A stretch of DNA of 64,000 nt from Desulfoscipio geothermicus DSM 3669. GTDB taxonomy: Bacteria > Bacillota > Desulfotomaculia > Desulfotomaculales > Desulfallaceae. The notes beneath the pieces are model-generated. The model had not been told where the DNA came from. It worked only from the letters and a program-made list of their open reading frames with translations, and made no database searches. The translations under genes and the position numbers were made by a program. This document shows positions 38,971 through 46,437 of the stretch, one piece after another. Positions within the stretch are counted from its first letter, which is position 1, and each line of letters begins with the position of its first letter. The stretch spans positions 18,013 through 82,012 of the forward strand of contig NZ_FOYM01000017.1 of the NCBI RefSeq assembly GCF_900115975.1, read 5' to 3'.

Positions 38971-40107
38971 TCAAGCGCCCTGGCAGGGATGGAATTGCAT
39001 AATCGCTCCGGCGTCAACGTCGATGATTAGGGAACTGATTGCCTGGTTGCCGTGGTTATCCGTAAAAATAACCAGCGCGGCATGCATTCCCCTGTCTACA
39101 AATTCAGGCGTACCCGTAATCCTGGCTGCTGCCTCCCGGGAAGGCAATGGCGTTATTATTTCCAGGGAGGCCCATTGCGGCAGGTTGACGCATTTCACAT
39201 CGACAATTTCATCGTCTTCATCATCGGCGGCAATATCCACGCTGAAGGGTACGGCCACCTTGGCCGTTAAAGTCCCGTCAGGGCCATAGAACCGCGGCGG
39301 CTCACCGCTATGCTCAATGATGCGGATCAGCGCATCCACGCCGACCCGGGTTTTTCCATCCTCAACCACAATTTGATAAGACCATAGCTGCCCCGGTTCC
39401 GTACCGGCGGTATCCCAGGTTACCACAAAGGTTTCGGCATCCACGGTCAATGGATTGGGCGCATGGGGCGGCCCCGGTTGCACAAATCCGCCGGCAAACC
39501 CGCTGGCCTCAACACCGGTGGCCAAACGGCAGGTTAGATCATCTCCGTCGGGGTCCACTGCTGCAATGGGGAAAGAAAAAATGGCATTACACGGCGCATT
39601 GACAGTAACCGGGGCGATGGCCACCGGCGAGCTGTTAAGCGTCAAAAAATCTACTAGAGTGACTAACCTATAACTCCCTTCCGGGTTGTTGACGTGCTCC
39701 GGCCCGCCGATTCGATAACAGCTCTGTACGCCGGCCTGCCAGGGCTCGCCGGTATACGGGTCAACGGCTTCGCTGTAAGTATGCAGAATGGTTGGATTTT
39801 GGGTTGACGGGTCCAGCGCCCGGCACAGAATCCAGTTTTCCTGTTCATTATCGTCAACTACCAAAAATCGCAGCATCCCGGTAAATACCCCGTCGCCAAA
39901 GGCCAGGCTGCTGCCGCCGACGGTGTCAAGTATTTTATCACCCCGCACCGGATATCCGTCCGCTCCGCTGCCGTTAAAAAAATCACGCCTGAACGCCATG
40001 ATCAGTTTAAACTCGGCAGTATTCGACGCCACATCCGGCCGGGGGGACCATGACAGGTGGCCAAAAAGATAGTGGGGGTATTTATCTACTTTCAAATACC
40101 TCTTCAC
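38971..40107 (-). CDS. Putative surface protein with Ig/cadherin-like repeats
   Basis: 378 residues, no signal peptide. The N-terminal ~130 residues (HYLFGHLSWSPRPDVASNTAEFKLIMAFRRDFF...) form an unknown domain. Residues ~180-370 contain two Ig/cadherin-like modules: IAAVDPDGDDLTCRLA...FVVTWDTAGTEPGQLWSYQIVVEDGKTRV and VDIAADDEDDEIVDVKCVNLP...FVDRGMHAALVIFTDNHGNQAISSLIIDVD. The DPDGDD and EDDE stretches could bind calcium. The GTG start has no ideal SD; a TTG at 40095 is possible. Absence of a secretion signal is compatible with assembly on the spore from the mother-cell side. Confidence 0.6.
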   Translation of the reverse strand: MKRYLKVDKYPHYLFGHLSWSPRPDVASNTAEFKLIMAFRRDFFNGSGADGYPVRGDKILDTVGGSSLAFGDGVFTGMLRFLVVDDNEQENWILCRALDPSTQNPTILHTYSEAVDPYTGEPWQAGVQSCYRIGGPEHVNNPEGSYRLVTLVDFLTLNSSPVAIAPVTVNAPCNAIFSFPIAAVDPDGDDLTCRLATGVEASGFAGGFVQPGPPHAPNPLTVDAETFVVTWDTAGTEPGQLWSYQIVVEDGKTRVGVDALIRIIEHSGEPPRFYGPDGTLTAKVAVPFSVDIAADDEDDEIVDVKCVNLPQWASLEIITPLPSREAAARITGTPEFVDRGMHAALVIFTDNHGNQAISSLIIDVDAGAIMQFHPCQGA

Positions 40108-40260
40108 CTCCCAAAATCTTCATCATAATGTTGCTTTTTACTGAATTTTAGTAACATCATATTCCTTTTCCCCCTGCGTTGACACTGTTTGGAATACAAA
40201 AAAACAGCTGACGGCACATGTAAACAAAATTGAATTAACAAGGATTTCCCGCCAGCGTAT

Positions 40261-40303
40261 TTGATAACAACCCGGGGGTTTGGGACCCCCGGGTTGTTAT
40301 CAA
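40261..40303. repeat. Perfect 19-bp inverted repeat
   Basis: TTGATAACAACCCGGGGGT and ACCCCCGGGTTGTTATCAA with a 5-base spacer. No T-run on either side. It lies between microprotein 3 and the Ig-like gene. Confidence 0.85.
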
Positions 40304-40340
40304 TCCTCTTAGGTTGGAGCAAGCCAAGTGAAGGGTGGAA

Positions 40341-40442
40341 TCAACACAGTGCTAACCCTAAAGCAAAAGGAAAGGTAAAAGAGAGAAATACCCAAAGGAA
40401 AGGGAAAATGATGGGTAATGCAGGTAAACCAAATGCCAACAT
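40341..40442 (-). pseudogene. Hydrophobic microprotein 3, probably degraded
   Basis: 33-residue frame MLAFGLPALPIIFPFLWVFL followed by SFTFPFALGLALC. The core PIIFPFLWVFL aligns directly with microproteins 1 and 2, but the FFR(V/I)GI N-terminal part is missing, there is no SD before the ATG, and the C-terminus is extended. Upstream in the same frame is a copy of the GGGGACAGGC foldback repeat, suggesting its insertion replaced the original 5' end. Confidence 0.55.
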
Positions 40443-40500
40443 GGTTAAAAATGGTATACCAAAAAGGGGACAGGCTTCGGTAAAAGGGGGCCAGGTAAAG

Positions 40501-40549
40501 AAGGGGACAGGCACCTTTTTCAAAAAACGCAAAAGGAGCCAGTCCCCTT
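40501..40549. repeat. GGGGACAGGC-type foldback repeat, copy 2
   Basis: AAGGGGACAGGCACCTTTT and AAAAGGAGCCAGTCCCCTT form a ~19-bp stem with an 11-base loop. Partial copies flank it (AAAAAGGGGACAGGCTTCGG at 40461-40480, TGCGGTGTCTGTCCCTCTTT at 40551-40570), so the region 40461-40575 is a nest of these repeats. Confidence 0.85.
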
Positions 40550-40729
40550 TTGCGGTGTCTGTCCCTCTTTTACTTTTTTTGTAGAACATCCAACTATTTT
40601 TTCATAATATGACATAACAGAGTCCACTTGACGACCTGGACCCCAACATTCCATGGGGCGGGGGTTATCAATGCCCAAAAGGCCGCGAGCGCAGCCGCGG
40701 CCATACTACAACGCGAGTAGGTGAAACAA

Positions 40730-41083
40730 ATGCCCTGGACCTGCCGGTTGGTGGAACTAAAAGAACTTGAAAAACACGGGATCAAACCCAATCCGGGCGA
40801 TATGTGGTTCGCGCCCTGGATAAACGGTCACAGCGAGTTATCCCCCGAATACAAGCAAAAATTTAAGGGAAAACGGCCTCCCATATGTGTCCAGTTGCCA
40901 AACGGCCACATATGGTGCGTTGATACGAAATTTGCCGGGCAAGAACATGGTTGGACGGTTTTCGGTACCCCACCGTGGATTACCGTGTACCCGTCCGTAT
41001 CCATTCCCGGCCCCAACGGCTACCACGGCTGGCTGGTAAACGGGGTGCTCACCGACGACCTGGAAGGGCGGACATACCTGTAG
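40730..41083 (+). CDS. Phage-associated DUF6527-like protein
   Basis: 117 residues. MPWTCRLVELKELEKHG, NPGDMWFAPWI, LSPEYKQKFKGKRPPICVQLPNG and the C-terminal TVYPSVSI, GYHGWLVNGVLTDDLEGRTY resemble small phage/plasmid proteins of the DUF6527 type, whose function is unknown. The ATG at 40730 has TAGGTG six bases upstream; a GTG nine bases earlier is the alternative. It is isolated, on the opposite strand to its neighbours, and may be a remnant of a mobile element. Confidence 0.65.
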   Translation: MPWTCRLVELKELEKHGIKPNPGDMWFAPWINGHSELSPEYKQKFKGKRPPICVQLPNGHIWCVDTKFAGQEHGWTVFGTPPWITVYPSVSIPGPNGYHGWLVNGVLTDDLEGRTYL

Positions 41084-41084
41084 T

Positions 41085-41120
41085 GGGGGTCGGTCGTCAG
41101 TGGTCGGTGGTCGGTGCCAG
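41085..41120. repeat. GGTCGGT simple repeat plus GTGCCAG tail
   Basis: GGGGGTCGGTCGTCAGTGG continuing TCGGTGGTCGGTGCCAG; resembles the tract at 36945-36976 and the repeat near 31480. Confidence 0.65.
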
Positions 41121-41746
41121 GTGTTGCTTTGTTGCGATATAGTAATATTGCTCGCACCTTATTGGTTTCATCACCAGCCGGGGCATTTGAAAGCATGTTT
41201 AATGAGGTGAATCATTTTTTACCTCTTCCAAACGCTAGATGCCGGGAACGAATGGGACCACGTCGACTACGCAGAGGTCCTCTGCGCAGGCGTCATAGGG
41301 AAGCGCCTCTATAAAACAGATTGCAGCCCCCGCAGGCGGCCGTTCCGCAAGCGTCTATTAAGCAGCCGTCTCCTCAGTTGATGCTGTAGCAGCTGTTGCA
41401 CTGCCGTCTGGTTATAAAGTTAAATCTGGACGCCATCAGCTTTTACTCTACAGTTTTTTATAATACATTATGACGGCATACATAATCCTCCTAAAATAGT
41501 GTGGTATTTTATTCAATAAAAAGCCAAAATGTTGCATGCAAAATTGAGAAATTTCTATAAAGGTGCCACCACGGGGATATGGAAACGGTTTACAGGCCCA
41601 TTGAAGATATGTCACCCCATCTTGATCGGACAAAATTGCAGGAGATTATGCTCATTGGTTTGGTGGATGAAATGGATGTGCCGGTTAGATTGTAGTGTTT
41701 GCTAAATCGCCGGTTAAGTCAAAGAACCCCCTTGTAGATAAAAACA
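41121..41746. other. Non-coding stretch without supported genes
   Basis: No ORF with an SD and plausible composition was found. It contains a short perfect palindrome CGCAGAGGTCCTCTGCG near 41268-41284. On the minus strand a good SD (TTAGGAGG near 41490) precedes only an 11-codon frame. Further on, a Cys/Gly-rich frame interrupted by TGA (41436 down to about 41292) lies downstream. The region could hold a decayed small gene. Confidence 0.5.
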
Positions 41747-41781
41747 ATAACCCGCTCCTTCCTGGGAAAAAGCGGGTTATT
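41747..41781 (-). terminator. Terminator after NTTRR-F1-like gene 2
   Basis: AATAACCCGCT/AGCGGGTTATT form an 11-bp stem with TTGTTTTTAT on the minus strand just after the stop codon. Confidence 0.85.
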
Positions 41782-41784
41782 TTG

Positions 41785-42606
41785 TTATTCTTTTTTTTCA
41801 GTATCGGGAGTGTTACCATCATCTGATCGGCTGGAATCCTGGTTTTCTTGCCCCGGCGCACCCGTGGTGTGCAATGCCATGTTTGAGAAGGGCCAGCCGG
41901 GGAACGGTATCCCCGAGGTTGGTGGCGGTGTAAACGGTAAATTGGGAAACGGCAGGTTAGCAAAAGGCCATTCCGGAACCGCCGGGTTTTGCTGCTGCCC
42001 TGGGGTTACCGGGGTTGGCGATGGTGTAAACGGTAAACCAGGAAACGGCGGGTTTACAAAAGGTGAACCTGAAACTGCTGGGTTTTCCTGTTGCTCAGGG
42101 GATGCCGGGGCCGGCGGCGGTGCAGGCATGGCTACTTCGGCAACCAGCGCCAGGTCGTCAATCAGTAAACCGCTACTCCCGCTTGCAGGGGGTTCCAGGC
42201 GAATGATCACCTGCGCCGCTATAGAAAATAAAGGTACCTCAGCGTACCCCTCATAATAATTCCATGCCTTCTTACTAATGTCACGGCCCCTGATAGCTAT
42301 GACTATACCGGGTGGAATAACAGTGCCCAGTGGGCTGATAAAATTAACTTCAGCTCGAATATTCGATACGTTTTCTACATCCTGGCTGATGAATCTCTTG
42401 GCGCAGAATGAAAACTTGACCGGAGATAAGGGAGGGATAAAGTAAACTACTTGTGATATTTCCGCAATTTCGGTTGGAGTAGCGATTAGTTGCGCTGATT
42501 TTTCGCCACTGTAGGCAATATCATTGTTCGTTGAAACTGAACCTTGCGTGATGTAGCAGTCAAATTCATTTTCAAATCCCCTATTTAGTAAAAGCTGTTT
42601 AGCCAT
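41785..42606 (-). CDS. NTTRR-F1-like protein 2 with Pro-rich repeat tail
   Basis: 273 residues. Residues 1-155 are a paralog of the protein at 27716-28186 (MAKQLLLNRGFEN, ISQVVYFIPPLSPVKFSF, VIPPGIVIAIRGRDISKKAWNYYEGYAEVPL, GLLIDDLALVAEV). The tail (~160-255) is Pro/Phe/Gln-rich with two ~32-residue repeats around QQENPAVSGSPFVNPPFPGL and QQQNPAVPEWPFANLPFPNL, followed by a charged end (SSRSDDGNTPDTEKKE). The layout N-terminal module plus repeats is the known NTTRR-F1 arrangement in spore-surface proteins. SD GAGGTGG. Confidence 0.75.
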   Translation of the reverse strand: MAKQLLLNRGFENEFDCYITQGSVSTNNDIAYSGEKSAQLIATPTEIAEISQVVYFIPPLSPVKFSFCAKRFISQDVENVSNIRAEVNFISPLGTVIPPGIVIAIRGRDISKKAWNYYEGYAEVPLFSIAAQVIIRLEPPASGSSGLLIDDLALVAEVAMPAPPPAPASPEQQENPAVSGSPFVNPPFPGLPFTPSPTPVTPGQQQNPAVPEWPFANLPFPNLPFTPPPTSGIPFPGWPFSNMALHTTGAPGQENQDSSRSDDGNTPDTEKKE

Positions 42607-42692
42607 AAAATGAAACCACCTCGCTTTTTATTTATTTTTTAACATATTCAAACTAGATTTTTTTGGTTACAAATGTTTTAAAGAGGAATATA

Positions 42693-42724
42693 GAAAGTGG
42701 GTAGAACGAAATCCTACCCACTTT
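42693..42724 (-). terminator. Hairpin between microprotein 2 and NTTRR gene
   Basis: GAAAGTGGGTAG/CTACCCACTTTC, a perfect 12-bp stem with an 8-base loop just downstream of microprotein 2 on the minus strand; the following U-run is weak. Confidence 0.65.
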
Positions 42725-42742
42725 CCATTTTTAATCCCTAAA

Positions 42743-42835
42743 TTATAGTATGGGCAAAAACACCCAAATGAAGGGGAAAATTAGGGGGAAGATAGGAATG
42801 CCAATCCGGAAAAACAAAGGTGGGAAAAATGGCAT
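42743..42835 (-). CDS. Hydrophobic microprotein 2 (PFIWVFLPI family)
   Basis: 30 residues starting MPFFPPLFFRIGIPIFPLIF and ending PFIWVFLPIL. SD AAGGAGG is eight bases from the ATG, identical spacing to microprotein 1. Aligned without gaps to microprotein 1 (28306-28401), about two-thirds of residues are identical, with FFRxGI and LIFPFxWVFLPI kept. It lies upstream of NTTRR-F1-like gene 2, whereas microprotein 1 lies downstream of NTTRR-F1-like gene 1. Probably one membrane-embedded helix; function unknown. Confidence 0.78.
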   Translation of the reverse strand: MPFFPPLFFRIGIPIFPLIFPFIWVFLPIL

Positions 42836-42994
42836 TGGGTAAACCTCCTTTTCTACATTTTATGGTAATATATGCAGATTGAGGACGGTTTGCTACTTGA
42901 TTTAAGATTAAAGGATATCCTCAACCAGAAATGCATTGCAGAATAATCACGATACTGATATCAGCCATCTTAAATATTTCATTGGTTGAAAGAA

Positions 42995-43019
42995 ATAAAA
43001 AGGCACGTCAATGACGTGC
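42995..43019 (-). terminator. Terminator after cotE paralog 1
   Basis: GCACGTCA/TGACGTGC perfect stem, followed by CCUUUUUAUUU on the minus strand. Confidence 0.85.
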
Positions 43020-43058
43020 TTTATCGAACACTTTTAAGCCGCAACCCGGCCGGTATTA

Positions 43059-43616
43059 TTATTCCTCATCCTCATCATGATCATCGCAATCACTATAATA
43101 CTCCGGCGTATGCACCTGTATAAAGAGTTTGGTTTCGCCGATTACTTCGGCGGAAATGTCCATTTCTATGTCCAATTTGATCCGGTTATCTTCAATGATT
43201 GCCGAATCTATCACCACGGGGCTTTTGTCTACGGTTATTTTGACATCCAGCGAGCCTGTATTTTGGCAATCGTAATTGTCGAAAGGTAAATTTTCAGCAA
43301 ATTTTACCGTCCGTCTCAGAACGTCAGTTTCCTTTTCGTTGTTAAACGCATACCAGATGTGTATTTCAAAAATTCCCCCGGCAACGATGGTAATTGCATT
43401 ATTACTTGCATCTTTCACCTCCGGTTCGTTTAACCTTAGTTCAGTTACGGAACACCCTAAGATTTGGTTGGGGACTACGCCTTGGGGCGGATCAATAAAT
43501 TCAATGCATTTTAACGATTTTTGTGCCTTACCACATACGGCTTTGGTGATAATCTCTCGAAAGGTTTCCCTTGGGGAACCGAATATGCTTTTATTCGCTT
43601 CGGCCGCTTCATTCAC
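43059..43616 (-). CDS. cotE: CotE-like outer coat morphogenetic protein 1
   Basis: 185 residues. REIITKAVCGKAQKS aligns with the CotE start REIITKAVVAKG, then PNQILGCSVTELRL, GGIFEIHIWYAFNNEKETDVLRRTVKFAE, ISAEVIGETKLFIQVHTPE and an acidic tail (DCDDHDEDEE), all in CotE order. CotE directs outer coat assembly on forespores. The GTG at 43616 has GGGAGGG six bases upstream; a longer frame from 43682 has no SD. A sigma-K-like promoter lies upstream. Has ~25 extra residues at the N-terminus compared with B. subtilis CotE. Confidence 0.85.
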   Translation of the reverse strand: MNEAAEANKSIFGSPRETFREIITKAVCGKAQKSLKCIEFIDPPQGVVPNQILGCSVTELRLNEPEVKDASNNAITIVAGGIFEIHIWYAFNNEKETDVLRRTVKFAENLPFDNYDCQNTGSLDVKITVDKSPVVIDSAIIEDNRIKLDIEMDISAEVIGETKLFIQVHTPEYYSDCDDHDEDEE

Positions 43617-43684
43617 TTTTATCCCTCCCGTAAAACTTAATTGGATGCTGTGCCCGTTTGTACTCCACTTTTGCACTGTCAAAA

Positions 43685-43712
43685 TATAATATGTTAAGGT
43701 TGGGATAAGTGT
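43685..43712 (-). promoter_or_regulatory. Mother-cell (sigma-K/E-type) promoter of cotE paralog 1
   Basis: Minus strand: AC, 17-base spacer (ACTTATCCCAACCTTAA), CATATTATA, matching AC-N16/17-CATANNNTA, ~70 bases upstream of the GTG. Confidence 0.55.
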
Positions 43713-43771
43713 GCGATAAAAATCCTAAAAATACTGTGTGGTTGTTTATGCGTGCAAATAAGCCAAAATTA

Positions 43772-44695
43772 TTAGTTTGTTTTGGCTTTGGGTATACAAA
43801 CTTTTAGCGGAATAACTTTGTAAGGGTTGCTTTTTATTTCAATTCCTTTTTTTATGCTTTCTAATTGAAAAATTCTCTTTTTATTCTCTTCCCCTTCGTC
43901 AGAGACAGTATCGTTGTTATCTGAGTTTTGCTCAGAAATATTCTCAGAATTTTCTTCATGTTTATCCTTGGAATTGCCCCCGGAATTATCTTGGGAGTTA
44001 ATCACTGCTTCCTGTAACTCATCCTGGTCACCGGCGCTCTTTTCACTGGCAATCGGTACGTTTTCTTTGCTGTTTTCCCCCTCCGCCAAATCAACTGTAT
44101 CTGCTTTTTGATATATTTTATCGGTTTGCCGGGGAGTGGGTTCCGGTGTTTCTTTAGATAAACCACTGTTTTTGTCTTGGGACAGTATTTCTTCTTTTTC
44201 CTCCGGCTCTGGGTCAGCACTAAAATGAGTTTTTCTTGTCCTGCGAAAAGCGGGATGGCCCCACAAAAATGGCCACCCTCTCCTGGGATATGGGCGCCTT
44301 TTCCTTATTACATTACATTGTTCTTCGCTACCTGCTTCTTTTGATATATTTGCTTCACCAGCAGTTTTTGACTTGTCAGCCGGCTGGTCGGGAACCTCAG
44401 CTTTTAAACCGGATGAGTTATCAGTTTGTTGGGTGCTGTTTTGATCATGACTCTCTTGAAAAGTAAAATTTTTAAGCCAATGTTCAACGGACTCTTCTGT
44501 ATAAAAGTTTTTAAGACCGAATTTCGCTAAGTCTTTAGCAGTAAAGGGCCTTGTGTTAAGTTTAGCAATATCACCGGCATTAAAAATGCGAAGACCAAGT
44601 TTGGCAATATCATTGGCGTTAACTTTTCTTATTCCCAGTTTTTTTAACAGCTGGGGATCCATAGCTTTTAGGTCATTCACGCTCTTAATTTCCAT
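43772..44695 (-). CDS. Coat-like protein with 13-residue repeats
   Basis: 307 residues, not recognised. The N-terminus contains four consecutive 13-residue units: RKVNANDIAKLGL, RIFNAGDIAKLNT, RPFTAKDLAKFGL, KNFYTEESVEHWL. The middle (~70-255) is low-complexity, rich in Glu, Ser, Asn, Asp and Lys, with one basic patch (RKRRPYPRRGWPFLWGHP); the C-terminus is basic. Such mixed-charge proteins are common in spore coats. The ATG at 44695 follows GGGGGG by eight bases. It lies between the two cotE-like genes on the same strand as both. Confidence 0.7.
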   Translation of the reverse strand: MEIKSVNDLKAMDPQLLKKLGIRKVNANDIAKLGLRIFNAGDIAKLNTRPFTAKDLAKFGLKNFYTEESVEHWLKNFTFQESHDQNSTQQTDNSSGLKAEVPDQPADKSKTAGEANISKEAGSEEQCNVIRKRRPYPRRGWPFLWGHPAFRRTRKTHFSADPEPEEKEEILSQDKNSGLSKETPEPTPRQTDKIYQKADTVDLAEGENSKENVPIASEKSAGDQDELQEAVINSQDNSGGNSKDKHEENSENISEQNSDNNDTVSDEGEENKKRIFQLESIKKGIEIKSNPYKVIPLKVCIPKAKTN

Positions 44696-45008
44696 AGGTA
44701 ACACCCCCCTTTTTTAGGAAAGTCGGGTTAAAAATTTTATGTATTTAAAATATGTTGGATAATTATTTTTTGTGCAGGGCAGTTTTTTACAATTTATGTA
44801 ACACTATGTAAATAATTGTCATAAAATAATGTAGTAACTATGCAAATAGTTTGTGTTTGAATGGGAGGTGCATTTAAAATCTCTTAATAAAATCCATGGT
44901 TTGTAGTATTTGTAAGTAATTGACAAATAAAATGTATTTTGTGTTATGTGGCAAACTAAAACTTCAAATCATAGTATATTTTAACATTAATGCAAGGAGG
45001 TTTAATTT
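44696..45008. other. AT-rich intergenic region
   Basis: Divergent 313-bp spacer, very AT-rich. A CATAGTATA (sigma-K-like -10) lies at about 44968-44976, ~33 bases upstream of the 58-residue gene. A GGGAGGTG at ~44870 precedes only a 13-codon frame. Nothing else recognised. Confidence 0.45.
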
Positions 45009-45185
45009 ATGGAAACTGTTTTCAGGATTAAGCAAATCACTAGTTCACCGGCGACGGTCGCCTGGAACGTAGGAGACGGGTTAATTATTTCCGGCCCGGC
45101 TTTAGTCACTGATGCCAGAAGCGACGCAGTCCAACTCGCAGGCATACTTTGGATTCCATATAATTCAATAGCCGCTTTTATTTAA
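45009..45185 (+). CDS. Unknown 58-aa spore-cluster protein
   Basis: Short gene with an excellent SD (GCAAGGAGG, nine bases before ATG). The product METVFRIKQITSSPATVAWN continues with VGDGLIISGPALVTDARSD and ends in WIPYNSIAAFI. It is beta-prone and Gly/Ser/Ala-rich, and the VGDGLIISG segment is faintly GerP-like. No family is recognised. Possible mother-cell -10 (CATAGTATA) upstream. Confidence 0.7.
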   Translation: METVFRIKQITSSPATVAWNVGDGLIISGPALVTDARSDAVQLAGILWIPYNSIAAFI

Positions 45186-45282
45186 AGTTTTGGCTGTAGA
45201 ATGGAAGAAAAATTTTTCTCCATATTATTTTTAAACAGATTTTAACGGCTATACAGTTATGCAATAAGGGGGGAATGAAGCT

Positions 45283-45501
45283 TTGGCAGATGAAAAAATT
45301 TTAAGCAGCAGCCAGGTTGCCGATTTATTCCAGCAGCCAGGAACCAATCCGGGTCTCGGAAAGGCTCCCAATTTGACGGATTTTATTAAGCAAACGGGTC
45401 TTAAAACGTCAAGCCTTAACGATTTTCTAAAAACACTTGAAGGGCAGATCAGTATCCAAACAGAAAGATCTGCTGCTGAAACATTAAAGAACACAATTTA
45501 A
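45283..45501 (+). CDS. Unknown 72-aa protein with paired 14-residue motif
   Basis: TTG start with AAGGGGGG upstream. The centre has two similar units, KAPNLTDFIKQTGL and KTSSLNDFLKTLEG, preceded by SSSQVADLFQQPG and followed by a helical tail. The repeat rhythm recalls the 13-residue units of the protein at 43772-44695 (xxLAKFGL-like). Soluble, no cysteine. Function unknown. Confidence 0.6.
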   Translation: MADEKILSSSQVADLFQQPGTNPGLGKAPNLTDFIKQTGLKTSSLNDFLKTLEGQISIQTERSAAETLKNTI

Positions 45502-45552
45502 CATCTGAGGTCTTTGATAAAATTTACTAGTTTTATCAATTAACATTTCTAT

Positions 45553-45584
45553 GCAAAGCCCCTGGTAATTGCCCGGGGCTTTGC
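45553..45584 (+). terminator. Hairpin after 72-aa gene
   Basis: GCAAAGCCCC/GGGGCTTTGC, a perfect 10-bp stem but without a following T-run. Confidence 0.5.
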
Positions 45585-45701
45585 TGGCACTATAGGAAAA
45601 ATATAAATGGGTCATACATCGGCCATGAATAATGAATAAAATTGCATGAGTCTGTGGCTCACAACCGGGAATGAAAAATGCATCGCTGTTAAACTATAGA
45701 G

Positions 45702-45723
45702 GGCCTTGCTTAGAAGCAAGGCC
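45702..45723. terminator. Hairpin after cotE paralog 2
   Basis: GGCCTTGC/GCAAGGCC with inner TT/AA pairing, then TTTATAA on the plus strand. It sits just beyond the minus-strand stop of the cotE-like gene. Confidence 0.55.
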
Positions 45724-45736
45724 TTTATAACAGCAA

Positions 45737-46264
45737 TTAATGTCTTTCCTCGTGTGGCTGATAGATACGCACCCGAACCCTGGTTTCACTTATTATTTCT
45801 GCCAACACTCCCAGTTCAAGGTTGATTTTGATTTTATTATCCTTGGTAATAATAGCTTTCAGGCATTCAGGGTGTTTTATTATTTCTACCCTGGCGTCAA
45901 TCGGCTTAGTTTCATCACCGGCAAAATCCGTGATAGGGATAATTTCTTTTAGCGGTACGGTTTCTTTTACAACGTCGGTGGATTTGCCTTCATCATAAGC
46001 ATACCAGATGTGTGTTTCGAAAGTCCCGCCAATATTGATACCGGATTCTTGGTTTTCCATTGCCTTGCGCAGGCCGGTTTTTCCGGTGAGTTGGAATTTG
46101 GTTACTGTAAATCCCAATATCTGTGATGGTTGTTGACCTTCCGGGGGTTTGATTACTTTGCTGACTTGAAAATATTTTTTTATATTACCACAAACCGCTT
46201 TAGTGATTATTTCCCTGAATTGTCCGGAATCCGGCTTTAATTTAGACCATTCCGTTTGGAGCAT
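45737..46264 (-). CDS. CotE-like outer coat morphogenetic protein 2
   Basis: 175 residues: FREIITKAVCGNIKKYFQ, PSQILGFTVTKFQL, GGTFETHIWYAYDEGKSTDVVKETVPL and VLAEIISETRVRVRIY. Same family and order as the paralog at 43059-43616, sharing REIITKAVCG exactly, but without an acidic tail. Two CotE-like proteins suggest separate coat or exosporium layers. Perfect SD (AAGGAGGTGA). Confidence 0.85.
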   Translation of the reverse strand: MLQTEWSKLKPDSGQFREIITKAVCGNIKKYFQVSKVIKPPEGQQPSQILGFTVTKFQLTGKTGLRKAMENQESGINIGGTFETHIWYAYDEGKSTDVVKETVPLKEIIPITDFAGDETKPIDARVEIIKHPECLKAIITKDNKIKINLELGVLAEIISETRVRVRIYQPHEERH

Positions 46265-46361
46265 AATGTCACCTCCTTAAGGTAATAAATGAACACTTTA
46301 TCCTTTGATTAAATTATGTTTCGATTATATAAGGTGTGCCTGGTGAGAAATGAATTTAAGT

Positions 46362-46397
46362 AAAAACAACCGCTGAGAAAAAAAGCGGTTGTTTTTT
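46362..46397. terminator. Bidirectional terminator
   Basis: AAAAACAACCGCT/AGCGGTTGTTTTTT, ~12-bp stem with A-run and T-run on opposite sides. Confidence 0.8.
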
Positions 46398-46437
46398 ACG
46401 CAAAATATAAAGCTTATACAATAGATCATACTATGCT

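Noticed and set aside
40104..40322. 72-codon minus-strand frame at the 19-bp inverted repeat
   Set aside because: It is created by reading through the palindrome; no SD and no domain.
41374..41376. In-frame TGA as a selenocysteine codon
   Set aside because: No SD for the frame, no SECIS-like hairpin recognised directly after the TGA and no known selenoprotein motif; decay is the simpler explanation.
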